A stretch of 64,000 bases of DNA from an uncultured Methanobacteriaceae archaeon (GCA_947259185.1 CAMYKT010000010.1:1-64000); one strand, 5' to 3'. Counted from the first letter of the stretch, positions 44,861 to 55,562 are shown. Numbers and translations: made by a program. The notes: a model not told the origin generated them from the letters alone.

Positions 44861-45058
44861 ATGTTACATGAAATGAGAATCCCCCCGGGAGTTACCGGTT
44901 TAATCATGGCAGAAGTTATGGAAAACTACAAAGTAGAGATGGTCCATACTGATTACGGCCCGATGTTACAAGGAGAGGTAAAGGAACTGGAAAAAGTTAG
45001 AGATTTTTTAGTTAAAGCCCTTAATGAGAGGATAAATGAATTAGAAAATAAAAAATAA
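44861..45058 (+). CDS. small conserved-looking protein downstream of tyrS
   Basis: This is a 65-aa acidic protein with helix-rich composition (GEVKELEKVRDFLVKALNERIN). I start it at ATG 44861, with a GGTG site 7 bases upstream; the ATG at 44837 has none. No domain is recognised. Its position suggests cotranscription with tyrS. Confidence 0.55.
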   Translation: MLHEMRIPPGVTGLIMAEVMENYKVEMVHTDYGPMLQGEVKELEKVRDFLVKALNERINELENKK

Positions 45059-45107
45059 TGAAATAATTATTTTCTAGAATTGCTAATTTTTTAAAAAAAG
45101 TTCTCGT

Positions 45108-45704
45108 TTATAAGATACCAGTATCACAGATACCCAGATGAGGGGCCACTACTTTTTTTATATTTTTATGAACCATATTTATACCTGTATTGGCATTTAT
45201 AACAAAAAAATCATGTTTTTTAGCTATTTCCAGGTATTTAGACCTTACTTCTTTTAAAAAAGATTTTTTTTCAAATTGGTCCTGGCCCTGGCAGCGGGAA
45301 ACAGCAGTATCCACATCGATATCCAGGAGTAAAACCAGGTCTGGTTTTCTAATATACTTATTTATTTCATTTATCCACGAAGAAGGGCTCTGGTAAACCA
45401 TACTGGAATAAAAACAACGATCCGAAATAATTATTTTATTTTGGCTTTCTTCCTGTTGAATTTTATCCATTAAAAGCATACGATCCGCTGCAAAAAGTAA
45501 AGCCAGGACTTTTTGAAAATGGGAATCAGTGGCCTGTGGTTCCTGCAGCATTTCCCTTATTAAAATACCCACCGGGGAGGAAGTGGGTTCCACCACCTTT
45601 TCCACCGTATGGCCCATTTCTTTTAACCATTTTTCCAGGAGTTCTATCTGAGTAGATTTCCCGGAACCATCTATTCCCTCCAGACAAATATACATAAACT
45701 TCAT
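45108..45704 (-). CDS. tmk: thymidylate kinase
   Basis: This is dTMP kinase of 198 aa, making dTDP from dTMP and ATP. It has a P-loop GIDGSGKST (near residue 10), the DRC/DR segment IISDRCFYSSMVYQ that binds the nucleotide monophosphate, and the LID-like VSRCQGQDQFEKKSF region. No ribosome site is clear; ATG 45704 or the ATG three codons later could be used. It is convergent with the tyrS cluster. Confidence 0.9.
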   Translation of the reverse strand: MKFMYICLEGIDGSGKSTQIELLEKWLKEMGHTVEKVVEPTSSPVGILIREMLQEPQATDSHFQKVLALLFAADRMLLMDKIQQEESQNKIIISDRCFYSSMVYQSPSSWINEINKYIRKPDLVLLLDIDVDTAVSRCQGQDQFEKKSFLKEVRSKYLEIAKKHDFFVINANTGINMVHKNIKKVVAPHLGICDTGIL

Positions 45705-45820
45705 TTAGATAACATGATAAAAATAGGTTATCATATGCTAAATTATAAAGAATACTTATAAAAGCTAATTAGTTCAAATATTATTCAAGATAAGGCTTAA
45801 AATGTTTTATGAGGTGGAGC

Positions 45821-47176
45821 ATGTCTAAGACAAAAGTCATGGTGGTGGAAGATGAGAGTATAGTGGCTATTGATATTGGCCAGCGGCTGGAAAGCCTGGG
45901 TTATGAAGTAACGGCAACTGTATCCTCTGGAGAAAAAGCTATTGAAAAGGCTCAAGAAACTTCACCAGATATAATACTAATGGATATTGTACTTAAAGGC
46001 AAAATGGATGGGATTGAAGCAGCTTCTGTAATTACTGAACGTTTTAATATACCCATCGTATACCTGACTGCTTATTCTGATGAAAAAACCCTGAAAAGGG
46101 CCAAGATTACCGGTCCCTTTGGATATATAATCAAACCTTTTGAAGATAGGGAATTACACAGTGTAATTGAGGTGGCCTTATATAAATATGAAATGGATAT
46201 CAAGCTTAAAAAAAGCGAGGAATTATACCGTATAATGGTTAATTCCATGAATGATATTCTTTTCACCATGGATATGGATGAAAAATGCACCATGATTTCC
46301 GAGCCACAATTAAAACGATATGGCCTTAATAAAGACGATTTTATAGGTAAAACCCCTTTAGAAATATTTGGTGAGGAAGGCAAAATCCATCATGAGCATA
46401 ATCTTAAGGTCTTACAGGGAGAAAGTGTGGTTTATGAATGGTCCACCCACTTTACCGGAGAGAAATTATACTTCCAGACTTCAATTTCACCTCTTAAAAA
46501 TGAAAAAGATGAAATAATTGGTATTGTTGGGCTTTTTAGAGATGTTAGTGATTTAAAAGAAGCTAAAAAAGCTCTTTCATGGGAGCTGAATGTTAATAAT
46601 TCCCTGGCTGAATTATCCCAAAAACTTTTAAATCCTATTTCACTGGAAAAAATATCAAAAAATGTTTTAAATTATGCAGTGAGTTTAACTGGAAGCCAAT
46701 TTTGTTTTGTAGGCTATGTGGAACCGGGAACAAAAAATCTAAAAAGCTTCAGTGTGACACCCCAGGTATATGAAAAATGTCATGTTAGTGACATATTTTC
46801 CACTGAATTCAATTTTAATGAAGTAGGAGGACTATGGGGATGGGTACTGGATAACAAAGAACCCTTAATGACCAATGATCCTAATAATGACCCTCGCTCT
46901 ATAGGAACACCAGAAGGTCATGTGAAAATAAATAGATTCCTTTCTGTACCGGCTATTATGGATGGGGAGCTGGTGGGGCAGATTGCTCTTGCTAATGCAG
47001 AAGAACCCTATCAAGATCATGATTTAGAACTATTAAGCAGGCTGGCTAATCTTTATGCTCTGGCTGTGCATCGTAAACTTTCTGAAAACCAGATAAAAGC
47101 CAGCGAAGAAAAAAACAGACGTATTGTAGAGAAATTTTTGAAGATAGTCTCGGAAGTGCTGACAGAAATCAAGTAG
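45821..47176 (+). CDS. response regulator with PAS and GAF domains
   Basis: The 451-aa sensor-type regulator has a receiver domain (residues 4-120) with acid pair E10-D11, phosphoacceptor D55 in IILMDIVLKGKMDG and lysine in IIKPFED. A PAS domain follows (about 128-240, VNSMNDILFTMDMDEK, then GIVGLFRDVSDLKEAKKAL). A GAF domain follows that (about 265-430). There is no histidine-kinase domain and no DNA-binding domain, so the output is unclear. The ATG at 45821 follows GAGGTGGAGC. No kinase gene is adjacent. Confidence 0.85.
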   Translation: MSKTKVMVVEDESIVAIDIGQRLESLGYEVTATVSSGEKAIEKAQETSPDIILMDIVLKGKMDGIEAASVITERFNIPIVYLTAYSDEKTLKRAKITGPFGYIIKPFEDRELHSVIEVALYKYEMDIKLKKSEELYRIMVNSMNDILFTMDMDEKCTMISEPQLKRYGLNKDDFIGKTPLEIFGEEGKIHHEHNLKVLQGESVVYEWSTHFTGEKLYFQTSISPLKNEKDEIIGIVGLFRDVSDLKEAKKALSWELNVNNSLAELSQKLLNPISLEKISKNVLNYAVSLTGSQFCFVGYVEPGTKNLKSFSVTPQVYEKCHVSDIFSTEFNFNEVGGLWGWVLDNKEPLMTNDPNNDPRSIGTPEGHVKINRFLSVPAIMDGELVGQIALANAEEPYQDHDLELLSRLANLYALAVHRKLSENQIKASEEKNRRIVEKFLKIVSEVLTEIK

Positions 47177-47225
47177 TTAAATTATTAATTCTTTTTTTAT
47201 TTCTTATTTTGGGAGGATTATAGTA

Positions 47226-49862
47226 TTGAAGAGAGTTCCTGAATTATTAGCTCCTGCTGGATCTTTTGAATCTTTAAAAGCTGCTATTAAAGCTGGTGCA
47301 GATTCTGTTTATCTTTCAAGTGAAAAATTTGGAGCCCGGCGATATGCCGATAATTTCAACCACTCCCAATTATTAGAAGCGGTGAATTATGCTCATTTAC
47401 GTAGCACCAAAGTCTATGTAACGGTTAATACCTTAATTAAAGAGTCTGAAGTAGCGGATATGGCTGAGTATCTCCAAAGCTTATATCATATGGGAGTGGA
47501 TGCGATTTTAATTCAGGACCTGGGGGTGTTAAAAATTGCCCGGGAAATTGTTGGTGAATTAGATTTACATGCATCCACCCAGATGACCATTCATAATGAG
47601 GATGGGCTTAAGTGGGCTAAAAAAAATGGTTTTAAAAGAGTGGTGCTCTCTCGAGAACTTTCTCATAATGAAATTACCCTGCTGGGAGATAAAACTAGTT
47701 TGGATCTGGAAGTATTCCTGCATGGTGCGCTTTGTTATGGTTACTCTGGCCAGTGCCTCTTATCTTCTGTAATTGGAGGTAGAAGTGGCAACCGGGGTAT
47801 TTGTGCCCAGCCCTGTCGAAAACCTTACCAGCTCCTTAAAGGTGAAAAAGACCAGTACGGACGGCTAATAAATCTTGAAAAAATAAAACTGGATGATGAA
47901 TACCTGCTCTCCACCCGGGATCTTTCCCTTTATACAAATCTCAAGCATTTAGTTGAATCTGGAATCAGATGTCTAAAAATAGAAGGGCGTATGAGGTCCC
48001 CGGATTATGTTTTTGTGGTGGTGAGTATCTATCGTAAGGCCTTAGACCAGATTAGTCAGGGAAAATGGAAGCCTGACACTGAAGATTTAGAAGCACTTAA
48101 ACTGGTATTTAATCGGGGCTTTACCCCGGGTAAGATGTTTAATAAATCCGGTGCCCAATTCATGGGGATGGAAAAACCCGGTCATCGAGGATTACTGGTA
48201 GGAACCGTTTTAAATTATTCCCTGAAAAAAAAAGAGCTCCAAATAGATTTAGAGTCTCAAATCCATCCCGAAAAGGGTGATGGTATCTATTTCAAGCCAG
48301 AGGATAACTTCCCCATTAAGGGTATGGATTTAAATGAAGCTCCGGTTTTTAAAGGGAAAAAAATGTATTTAAGGGCTAATTTTCCAGTTAAAAAAGGTTC
48401 TAAAGTATATTTAAGTAGAAAAAAGGATTTAATGGATTTAATATCCACTTCAGATACCTCAAACGTTAAAAGATCAGCTCAAACTTTAAATTTTTCCTTC
48501 CATTTAGATGAAAATAATTTCCCGGTATTAAAAGGGGAAGTAAAGGGTGAAGAAACTCCTGGAATTTCTTCCCAGGTTACTGGAAAAAAGGCCATGGAGA
48601 AGGCCATAAAAAAACCACTGCATGAAAATCAAATTAAAAAACAGCTGCTTAAAACCGGTGATAAACCTTTTGTGGTGGAAATAAAAAATATGGATTATCC
48701 GGGAGGACTTTTTACTCCTTTAAGTGAATTGAATAAACTTAGAAGAGAAGTTATAGTGGATTTGGAAACTAAAATCATAGAAAGTTATCGGCCGGGTCCC
48801 GAAAAAATAAAAAAGTCCAGAAAATCCCTGGAAATATTTAAGAATTCCCTGAAAAATAGTTCTAAACCCTCTTTTAAATCTTCCCCTTCCAGACTGAAGG
48901 GTGATATTTTACCGGAAGTTAAATTATCAGCCTATGTGGATGAGATGGACACCTTAAAATCCGCTCTAGAATCAGGGGTGAAAAGGATTTACTTTGAAGC
49001 CCCACTACTATCACCACCCCAGTTAGTAAAAAAGTGTATAATGAAAAGTAAGCGTCCTCTGCAGTATAGCCGGGATAATATGTTAAATATGTTAAAAGAG
49101 GCCCTGTATTTAAGCCAATCATCTTCTGTTCAATTAGTCTGGAAGTGGCCCTCCATCACCCATCCAGGGCTTTTAAAATTCTTTAAAGATGTTTTAGAAA
49201 AAAGCCCCCCGGAATTAGGGATAATGGTATCCCATCCCGGTACCGCGGATTATATTCAAAAAAAATATCCAGATAGGGCAATATATGGTTCAGCAGCCCT
49301 TAATATTTGGAACAGTTTTAGTTTAAAAAAGTTAGTGCCCTTATTTTCTACCCTTACCCTTTCTGGTGAACTTTCTAAAAAGGACCTGGCAGAGCTATGT
49401 TCTTCCCTACAAGAGGATTCAAAAGATATGGAACTGGTGGTTCAGGGCAATATTGAATCCCTGCTAAGTAAAGAAGGTCTAATTACAGTGGATTTACTTA
49501 AAAGTCTCACCACTAAAACCAACCTTTCCTCCGCATACTGGGCCCTGAAAGACAAGAAAAATCATGTTTTTCCAGTTAAAATAGGTGCAGATTGCAATAC
49601 TGTTATTTTAAATTCTGTGGAGACCTGTCTGGTGGATTATTTGCCTTTTTTAATTAAAATTGGGATTAATAATTTCGCCTTAGATGCCCGGGGAAAAAGC
49701 GGTGCCTACCTGAAGAAGATGTTGACTTTGTATCAGGAAACATTATCCAGTTTAAGCTCCCCCGATTTTAAACATGATTTAAAGCAGACTAAAAGGCGCA
49801 TAAAAAATATCTCCCAGGGCGGCCTAACTTCCGGTAATTTCAGGCGAGGATTGGAAAAATAA
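47226..49862 (+). CDS. peptidase U32 family protein with DUF3656-like tail
   Basis: This is an 878-aa protein. Residues 1 to about 330 form the U32 TIM-barrel (ELLAPAGSFESLKAAIKAGAD, HASTQMTIHN) with the family signature LEVFLHGALCYGYSGQC and the cysteine pair of GNRGICAQPCRKPY. A middle extension and a second barrel-like C-terminal part resemble longer U32/collagenase forms. Bacterial relatives are peptidases or RNA-hydroxylation partners (RlhA). Translation starts at TTG after GGGAGGATT. No close partner gene identifies the substrate. Confidence 0.85.
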   Translation: MKRVPELLAPAGSFESLKAAIKAGADSVYLSSEKFGARRYADNFNHSQLLEAVNYAHLRSTKVYVTVNTLIKESEVADMAEYLQSLYHMGVDAILIQDLGVLKIAREIVGELDLHASTQMTIHNEDGLKWAKKNGFKRVVLSRELSHNEITLLGDKTSLDLEVFLHGALCYGYSGQCLLSSVIGGRSGNRGICAQPCRKPYQLLKGEKDQYGRLINLEKIKLDDEYLLSTRDLSLYTNLKHLVESGIRCLKIEGRMRSPDYVFVVVSIYRKALDQISQGKWKPDTEDLEALKLVFNRGFTPGKMFNKSGAQFMGMEKPGHRGLLVGTVLNYSLKKKELQIDLESQIHPEKGDGIYFKPEDNFPIKGMDLNEAPVFKGKKMYLRANFPVKKGSKVYLSRKKDLMDLISTSDTSNVKRSAQTLNFSFHLDENNFPVLKGEVKGEETPGISSQVTGKKAMEKAIKKPLHENQIKKQLLKTGDKPFVVEIKNMDYPGGLFTPLSELNKLRREVIVDLETKIIESYRPGPEKIKKSRKSLEIFKNSLKNSSKPSFKSSPSRLKGDILPEVKLSAYVDEMDTLKSALESGVKRIYFEAPLLSPPQLVKKCIMKSKRPLQYSRDNMLNMLKEALYLSQSSSVQLVWKWPSITHPGLLKFFKDVLEKSPPELGIMVSHPGTADYIQKKYPDRAIYGSAALNIWNSFSLKKLVPLFSTLTLSGELSKKDLAELCSSLQEDSKDMELVVQGNIESLLSKEGLITVDLLKSLTTKTNLSSAYWALKDKKNHVFPVKIGADCNTVILNSVETCLVDYLPFLIKIGINNFALDARGKSGAYLKKMLTLYQETLSSLSSPDFKHDLKQTKRRIKNISQGGLTSGNFRRGLEK

Positions 49863-49956
49863 ATTAAAAAGATAAAATTTAAAATTTAGGAAAAAACTAT
49901 TTGTGGAATTAAGGCGGTTATAATTTTATATTAAGCAACTATTAAAGGAAAAAAGC

Positions 49957-51858
49957 ATGGCAGAAAAATTGGATCTCACCACTATTAAAGGGGTGGGAGA
50001 ACGGATGGCCCAGAAGATTATTTTGAAACTGGGTGGAGAAGAAGAGCTGGTGAAGGTTATTGAAAATTATGAAGTAGATAGATTAGCCTCTATTGAAGGA
50101 ATTAGTCAAAGAAAGGCCATTGAAATAGTAAATGGACTTTTAGGTAATCCTGCTCAAAAATTTTTAAAAACAGATCGATCCCGGCAGTTATATGAAGAGA
50201 TTATAGAAAAAATAATGGAGTATGCTCACACCAGCCATGCCCGCAATAAAATTTTGCTGCTGGCCCCTACAACCCACCGGGAATTAATACAGAAGCGACT
50301 GGATTTAGTAAATAAATCCCGAAAAATGGTGTCTACTTTACCTTTAGAGAAAGTAACTGGCCTTCTTAAAAATTTACACCTTCCTAAAACTTCTAAACCA
50401 TTATATGATCCTTCAAAGGCCATTCTAGTAGAAAATCAGGAAGATATGGATTATTTGATGGAGATAGGGATTAATCAATATTACCCGGTGATTAGTAATG
50501 TGGAATCTAGGGAGATACAGCAGTATGAAACGGTGTTCTATCTTTACTCCAGTGGGGAGATAGAATTAGATGATGCCGGTAATGTGATTATGATATCCCT
50601 GCAAGCAGATATGGCTGAAATTATACCGGATGTGGAATTGAATTATTTTAAAGATAATGAGGATATTTTCCGCCAGGTGCTGGAACTTAGAGGAATTCTA
50701 AAAAAAGAAAGTGTGCTGGGGGAAGTAATGGAAATACTATCCACCTTACAGGGACTGGAATCCCGGGAAATAGATTTTGATAATGTGGTTAAAAATGCCA
50801 GGGTAGAGGCAGATGGTGTATTAAAAGAATCCATTAAAAAAGTGGATCTTAAAGGAGATGAAGTTCTGCACCTTTTAAATCAGGGTTTGCCTCCCAAGAT
50901 AGAAAAAATATTTGATCAGGTTATCAGGAAAGCGAGGGATCAAATAAAAATTGAAACTGGTGTGGAGTTTGATCCTTTCTTTCCCACCTACCCCCTGGAG
51001 ATAGACCAGCAGGAAGTAGAAAGAATTAAAAAAAGGGAGATATCCCGGTACCAGATAGAAGCTTTTGATAAAAAGGTTAAAGCAGCAGGCCAGCTTTCTT
51101 TATTAAAAGAAAAAGTCGAAAAAGAAATATCAGAAGCCCTGGAATTTGATTATGAATTTGCACTGGGATGTTTTGCCCATTTCTATCAGCTGGAGGTGCC
51201 GGAAATTGGTGATGAGTTCTCCCTGGAGGGTGCCTTACATTTAAATCTGGCCCGGGAAGAGGATGTGCAGAGAATAGATTATCATCTTTCTTATCCCGAA
51301 AATGTGGCCTTACTTACTGGAGCTAATAGTGGAGGAAAGACCACTTTACTGGAAACTCTGGCCCAGATATCGATTATGACCCAGATGGGGCTTCCGGTTT
51401 GTGCTAAAAATGCCCGGGTGAAAATTTTAGATGAGATTTACTTTTTTTCTAAAAAAAGATCCCTGGATGCCGGTGCATTTGAATCATTCCTCCATACTTT
51501 CATGCCCATTGTAATTAAAGATAGTGAAAAATTGATTCTTCTGGATGAATTAGAGGCTATAACTGAATTAGAAGCAGCAGTAAAAATCATATCCAGTTTC
51601 ATCGAATTTATACAAAATTCTAATTCCTTTGCCGTTATAGTCACCCACATGGCCCGGGAACTGATGAAACATTCCACCGTGAGGGTGGATGGAATTGAAG
51701 CCAGTGGGCTGGATGAGGATTATAATTTAATTGTGGATCGTACACCCCGTATTAATTACATGGCCCGTAGTACTCCCGAGTTAATTTTAAGGATGATTTA
51801 TAATCGTTCACAGGGAGATTTAAAGGAAGTATACCGTAAAATGTTGGAGAAGTTTTAA
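49957..51858 (+). CDS. MutS-like ATPase with N-terminal helix-hairpin-helix
   Basis: This is a 633-aa DNA-repair-type protein. Residues 1-65 carry two helix-hairpin-helix motifs (TTIKGVGERMAQKII and LASIEGISQRKAIEIV). A long helical core precedes a MutS-type ABC ATPase with Walker A LLTGANSGGKTTLLE (near residue 454), the signature region, and Walker B LILLDELEAITELEA with a HMAREL segment. It lacks the mismatch-recognition domain of MutS1 and the Smr domain of MutS2. It may handle recombination intermediates. AAGGAAA precedes the ATG. Confidence 0.85.
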   Translation: MAEKLDLTTIKGVGERMAQKIILKLGGEEELVKVIENYEVDRLASIEGISQRKAIEIVNGLLGNPAQKFLKTDRSRQLYEEIIEKIMEYAHTSHARNKILLLAPTTHRELIQKRLDLVNKSRKMVSTLPLEKVTGLLKNLHLPKTSKPLYDPSKAILVENQEDMDYLMEIGINQYYPVISNVESREIQQYETVFYLYSSGEIELDDAGNVIMISLQADMAEIIPDVELNYFKDNEDIFRQVLELRGILKKESVLGEVMEILSTLQGLESREIDFDNVVKNARVEADGVLKESIKKVDLKGDEVLHLLNQGLPPKIEKIFDQVIRKARDQIKIETGVEFDPFFPTYPLEIDQQEVERIKKREISRYQIEAFDKKVKAAGQLSLLKEKVEKEISEALEFDYEFALGCFAHFYQLEVPEIGDEFSLEGALHLNLAREEDVQRIDYHLSYPENVALLTGANSGGKTTLLETLAQISIMTQMGLPVCAKNARVKILDEIYFFSKKRSLDAGAFESFLHTFMPIVIKDSEKLILLDELEAITELEAAVKIISSFIEFIQNSNSFAVIVTHMARELMKHSTVRVDGIEASGLDEDYNLIVDRTPRINYMARSTPELILRMIYNRSQGDLKEVYRKMLEKF

Positions 51859-51907
51859 TTTGATTTTAAGGCTAAAATTTATTTAAATCCAGATATAACT
51901 ATTATAT

Positions 51908-53511
51908 ATGAAACTTTGGAGAAGTAATAAGCCTAATTTGAAGCGACTTAATGAGATTATTACTGTCCTTAATAAGTATGATTTTGGTTTTGTGGCCATA
52001 AAAATTCAATTAAAAAGTAAGATACCTCTAATAGATCATTCCTATGAATATGAATCCATTGAAGAACTGGATGAAACTCTTCCAGTTAGATTAAGACAGG
52101 TTTTGCAGGAATTAGGAACCACTTATATAAAATTAGGTCAGACTTTAAGTACCCGGCCTGATCTGGTGGGAGATGATTTTGCCCGGGAATTTTCCAAGTT
52201 GCAGGATGATAATCCCCCCTTGATTTTAAGTTGATTCGCAAAGTGGTGGAAAGTGAACTGGGAGATCGTTTAGAAAATTTATTTTTAGAATTTGATGAAG
52301 AACCCCTGGCTTCAGCTTCTATTGGACAGGTTCACCGGGCTGTATTAAATGATAATCGGGAGGTAGCAGTTAAAATACAAAAACCAGGTGTAGAAGAACT
52401 GGTAAAAACTGATTTAAGTATGATGAAATTTTTAGCCAAACGGATAGATGAATTCATACCCCCGGCACGTAATTATAATCTCCCGGGAATAGTTAATGAA
52501 TTTGAACGCTCTATTTTAAAAGAAATTGATTATATTCAGGAAGTAAGGAATATTAATGTTTTTAATAACAATTTTAAAGATGTGGACTATGTTTATGTTC
52601 CCCGTACCCATGCTCCTTACTGTACTCCTAAAGTAATGACCATGGAGCTGGTTAAAGGTACTAAAGTATCAGAGGTGGTACTCCATCCCCAGGAATTCAA
52701 TCCTAAGTTAATTGCTCGAAGGGGGGTTGAATCCTATTTTAAGCAGATAATGATAGATGGATTTTTCCATGCCGATCCCCACTCTGCCAATATTTATATT
52801 CTGGAGGATAATGTAATCTGTTTTTTAGACTTTGGTATGATGGGAATTCTGGATGCTGATTTCCAGGAGAATCTGGCAGAATTATTCATTTATTTCATGG
52901 ATACCAATGTTAATGGCATTATTAACCAGTTAATGTATATGGATATTCTGGAACAAGATGCCCGAAGTAGATCCTTAAAATACGACCTCACTGATTTAAT
53001 GTACAGGTACTATGGAACTGAATTAAAAGGTATTCAGGGAGGAATGGAGGATCTGGTATCTTTAATGAGAAAATACGGTGTTTCTTTACCTCGTGAATTT
53101 GTTTTATTGGGTTTGCAGCTGGATCCTGAATTCAATGCAGTGGAAATACTAAAACCAATGACCATAAAAATCGTTAAAAAGAAATTCAGTCCATTTAAGC
53201 TGGTTGATTTTATTAAGGACAATATATTTGAAGTAGAGCATCTTCTAAAAACATTACCCCACTCCATCAACCGCACCCTCTATAAAATAGAGGAAGGTAA
53301 GTTCACCCTGGAAGTAGAGCATAAAGACCTGGAAAGAATAAGTAATAAGATTTCCATGGCCCTTATCATATCCGCACTGTTAATTGGTTCCTCTTTAACC
53401 ATACTAAGTGATAAAGGAATTCTGATTCTGGGTTTGCCTTTTTTAGGAGTTATTGGATTTACCCTGAGTGCCATTTTAGGATTCTGGATGGTTATTTCTT
53501 TAATGAAATAG
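51908..53511 (+). pseudogene. ABC1/UbiB-type atypical kinase, split by a one-base frameshift
   Basis: The N-terminal frame (51908-52234) includes ELGTTYIKLGQTLSTRPDL, the KxGQ-type motif, then stops. The second frame runs to 53511 and holds ASASIGQVHRA, VKIQKPG, HADPHSANIY (the catalytic loop) and the metal DFG-like CFLDFGMMG, ending with two C-terminal membrane helices. Inserting one base in the C6-T2 run at 52214-52221 joins them as NPPFDFKLIRKV, a normal family sequence of about 534 aa. The TTG at 52231 has no ribosome site. It is either a sequencing error, a true inactivation or programmed frameshifting. Confidence 0.8.
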
Positions 53512-53543
53512 TTAAGTGAATGTAACCTCCTGAGGAATTATTT

Positions 53544-54698
53544 ATGAATTCCATCATTAATTTAAAAGAAAGGATAAATGAATTAAAAAAGACGGATAAG
53601 TTATCATATAAAGTTTTAATCAGCATTTATGATGTTGATTTTGGTATAGGGATCATGGAGATGCCTTCTGAACTTGAAAATAAATTTAAAGCATATTTCA
53701 GATCAAACAATAATCAGCAGGGATCAGATAAACAGGAAGATGTAAGGTTTAATATTAAAAACCAGGGCATTATAAAAACTTATAATAAATGGACCCATGA
53801 AGGTGCTCTTTTTAATCATTTGAGAATAAATAGGCCAGGGATGAAAAATAAAGATTCTCCGGAACATAAAGAAGAGCTTAGAAATATTATTGAGAATTCA
53901 AAAAAAAATTGTGATTTTTGTAATCCTCTGAATTCAACTCCCTCCGATGTATTTGGGAGAGTTACAGGTAAATATTCGGTTACTGCATCCAATATTGCCA
54001 AATATGATGTATGGAGCAGTTTAATAATATTCAAGAATCATAATCCACTTGAATTCAGTTTAAATGAAATATCAGATTACTTCCATACTGCTTTTAAATG
54101 GTTTAAAAAAGCTTATGAATATGATGAACAGTGTAAATTTCCTTTTATGGTCTGGAACTGTTTATATAAAGCAGGGGCCTCCCAGGTACATGGCCATGCC
54201 CAGATTTTAATGAGTAAAGGTAATTATTATGCCCGGATGCAAAATTTAAAAGCTGCGAGTTTAAGGTATAATAAAAAAACCGGGCGAGATTATTTTCAAG
54301 ACTGGTATCAGGCCCATCATGATCTTGGTTTAGCCTTTTCTACTGAAAATTGTCAGGTTATGGCCAGTATCACTCCTACCAAAGAGAAGGATATTGTAAT
54401 TCTATCCCCGGAAAGTCCTTTAAAAAATAAAAAAATGATTAAAGTCACCTATGAAATTTTAAGATATTTCATTGATGTTCTAGGTGTAGACAGTTTCAAT
54501 CTTGCCCTTTCACCTACCCCCATGGATCAGGAATATGAAATGCCATACATTATAAATATAGTAGACCGTGGACCTATATTTAGATCTACCGTAGACATGG
54601 GAGGTATGGAACTTTTTGGAAGTTCTGTAGTTGCTGAGGATCCTTCTAATCTAATTGAATCCCTTAAAAAGTTAATATTAAATCCAGATACCGGATAG
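53544..54698 (+). CDS. GalT-like hexose-1-phosphate uridylyl/nucleotidyltransferase (HIT superfamily)
   Basis: This 384-aa protein is of the galactose-1-phosphate uridylyltransferase fold. CDFCNP (C123, C126) is a zinc-type pair. HGHAQ (H216, H218, Q220) is the HxHxQ catalytic motif whose second histidine is the nucleophile in GalT. Such enzymes move a nucleotide between UDP-sugars and hexose-1-phosphates, or phosphorolyse NDP-sugars. It opens the trehalose cluster, so a role in NDP-glucose supply or recovery is likely (inference). GAGGAATT precedes the ATG. Confidence 0.75.
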   Translation: MNSIINLKERINELKKTDKLSYKVLISIYDVDFGIGIMEMPSELENKFKAYFRSNNNQQGSDKQEDVRFNIKNQGIIKTYNKWTHEGALFNHLRINRPGMKNKDSPEHKEELRNIIENSKKNCDFCNPLNSTPSDVFGRVTGKYSVTASNIAKYDVWSSLIIFKNHNPLEFSLNEISDYFHTAFKWFKKAYEYDEQCKFPFMVWNCLYKAGASQVHGHAQILMSKGNYYARMQNLKAASLRYNKKTGRDYFQDWYQAHHDLGLAFSTENCQVMASITPTKEKDIVILSPESPLKNKKMIKVTYEILRYFIDVLGVDSFNLALSPTPMDQEYEMPYIINIVDRGPIFRSTVDMGGMELFGSSVVAEDPSNLIESLKKLILNPDTG

Positions 54699-54761
54699 TT
54701 TCTACTCTTTAGCAGATTATTAGTATTATAATAAGATTAATAGGAAAAATAAGGAGATTTT

Positions 54762-55562
54762 ATGTCCCAATATCTTTTTAATAAGCTTTATAAATTGCAA
54801 AGTTTTAAAATCGATTTAAATACTGCCATAATGACTGATGTAGATGGTACTATCAGCAAAATAGTTTCTAACCCTGAAGAAGCTGTAGTAAGTGATTCTA
54901 TGAAAGAATTATTGGCACAGCTAAATAAAAAATTTAAAATAGTGGGGGTTATCAGTGGAAGGTCCCTCTCCCAGGTAACCATGATGGTGGGAGTAGAAGG
55001 ACTCTTTTATTCTGGAAACCATGGACTTGAATACTTAAAAGATGGTAAAATAATCACAGTAAAAGGTGCAGAAAAATATCGGGCATTTATGCAGGAATTA
55101 GTTCAAAAACTAAAAAATGAGGATTCTTTAAATATTGAAGGTTTGCAATTGGAGAATAAAGGAATATGTTTATCCCTACACTTCCGGAAATGTAAAAAAG
55201 ATCACGAATTAGGTGAAAGAATATATGAAACCGTGAATCAAGTTTTAAATGGGGATAACCTTAGAATAGACCAGGGCCGAAAAATTGTAGAGCTCAAACC
55301 TCCTCTAATTCAGGATAAGGGAACTATTTTAGAGAAAATTGTGAAAGAATACAGCATAAAAAAATTGATTTATCTGGGAGATGATATTACTGATTTTGAT
55401 GCTTTTTCTAAATTAAAAGAACTGGAACATAAAAGAAAGATTAAATCCGCCACCATACTGGTCTCATCCAGAGAAATACCTGATTTTATAAAAAATAGTG
55501 CCCAGTTTTATGTTAATAATGTATGGGAAGTTCAAAAATTTTTCAAATGGCTAATTAACTAA
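54762..55562 (+). CDS. otsB: trehalose-6-phosphate phosphatase
   Basis: This is a HAD-superfamily phosphatase of 266 aa. Motif I is DVDGT (D26, D28), motif II is IGVISGR-like VGVISGRSLSQV, and motif IV is YLGDDITDFDAF near residue 218. The cap (GMYKNHGLEY-like, here SGNHGLEYLKDGK) is typical of OtsB. It releases phosphate from trehalose-6-phosphate to give trehalose. It lies 2.7 kb upstream of otsA with the sugar-activating genes between. AAGGAGAT precedes the ATG. Confidence 0.87.
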   Translation: MSQYLFNKLYKLQSFKIDLNTAIMTDVDGTISKIVSNPEEAVVSDSMKELLAQLNKKFKIVGVISGRSLSQVTMMVGVEGLFYSGNHGLEYLKDGKIITVKGAEKYRAFMQELVQKLKNEDSLNIEGLQLENKGICLSLHFRKCKKDHELGERIYETVNQVLNGDNLRIDQGRKIVELKPPLIQDKGTILEKIVKEYSIKKLIYLGDDITDFDAFSKLKELEHKRKIKSATILVSSREIPDFIKNSAQFYVNNVWEVQKFFKWLIN

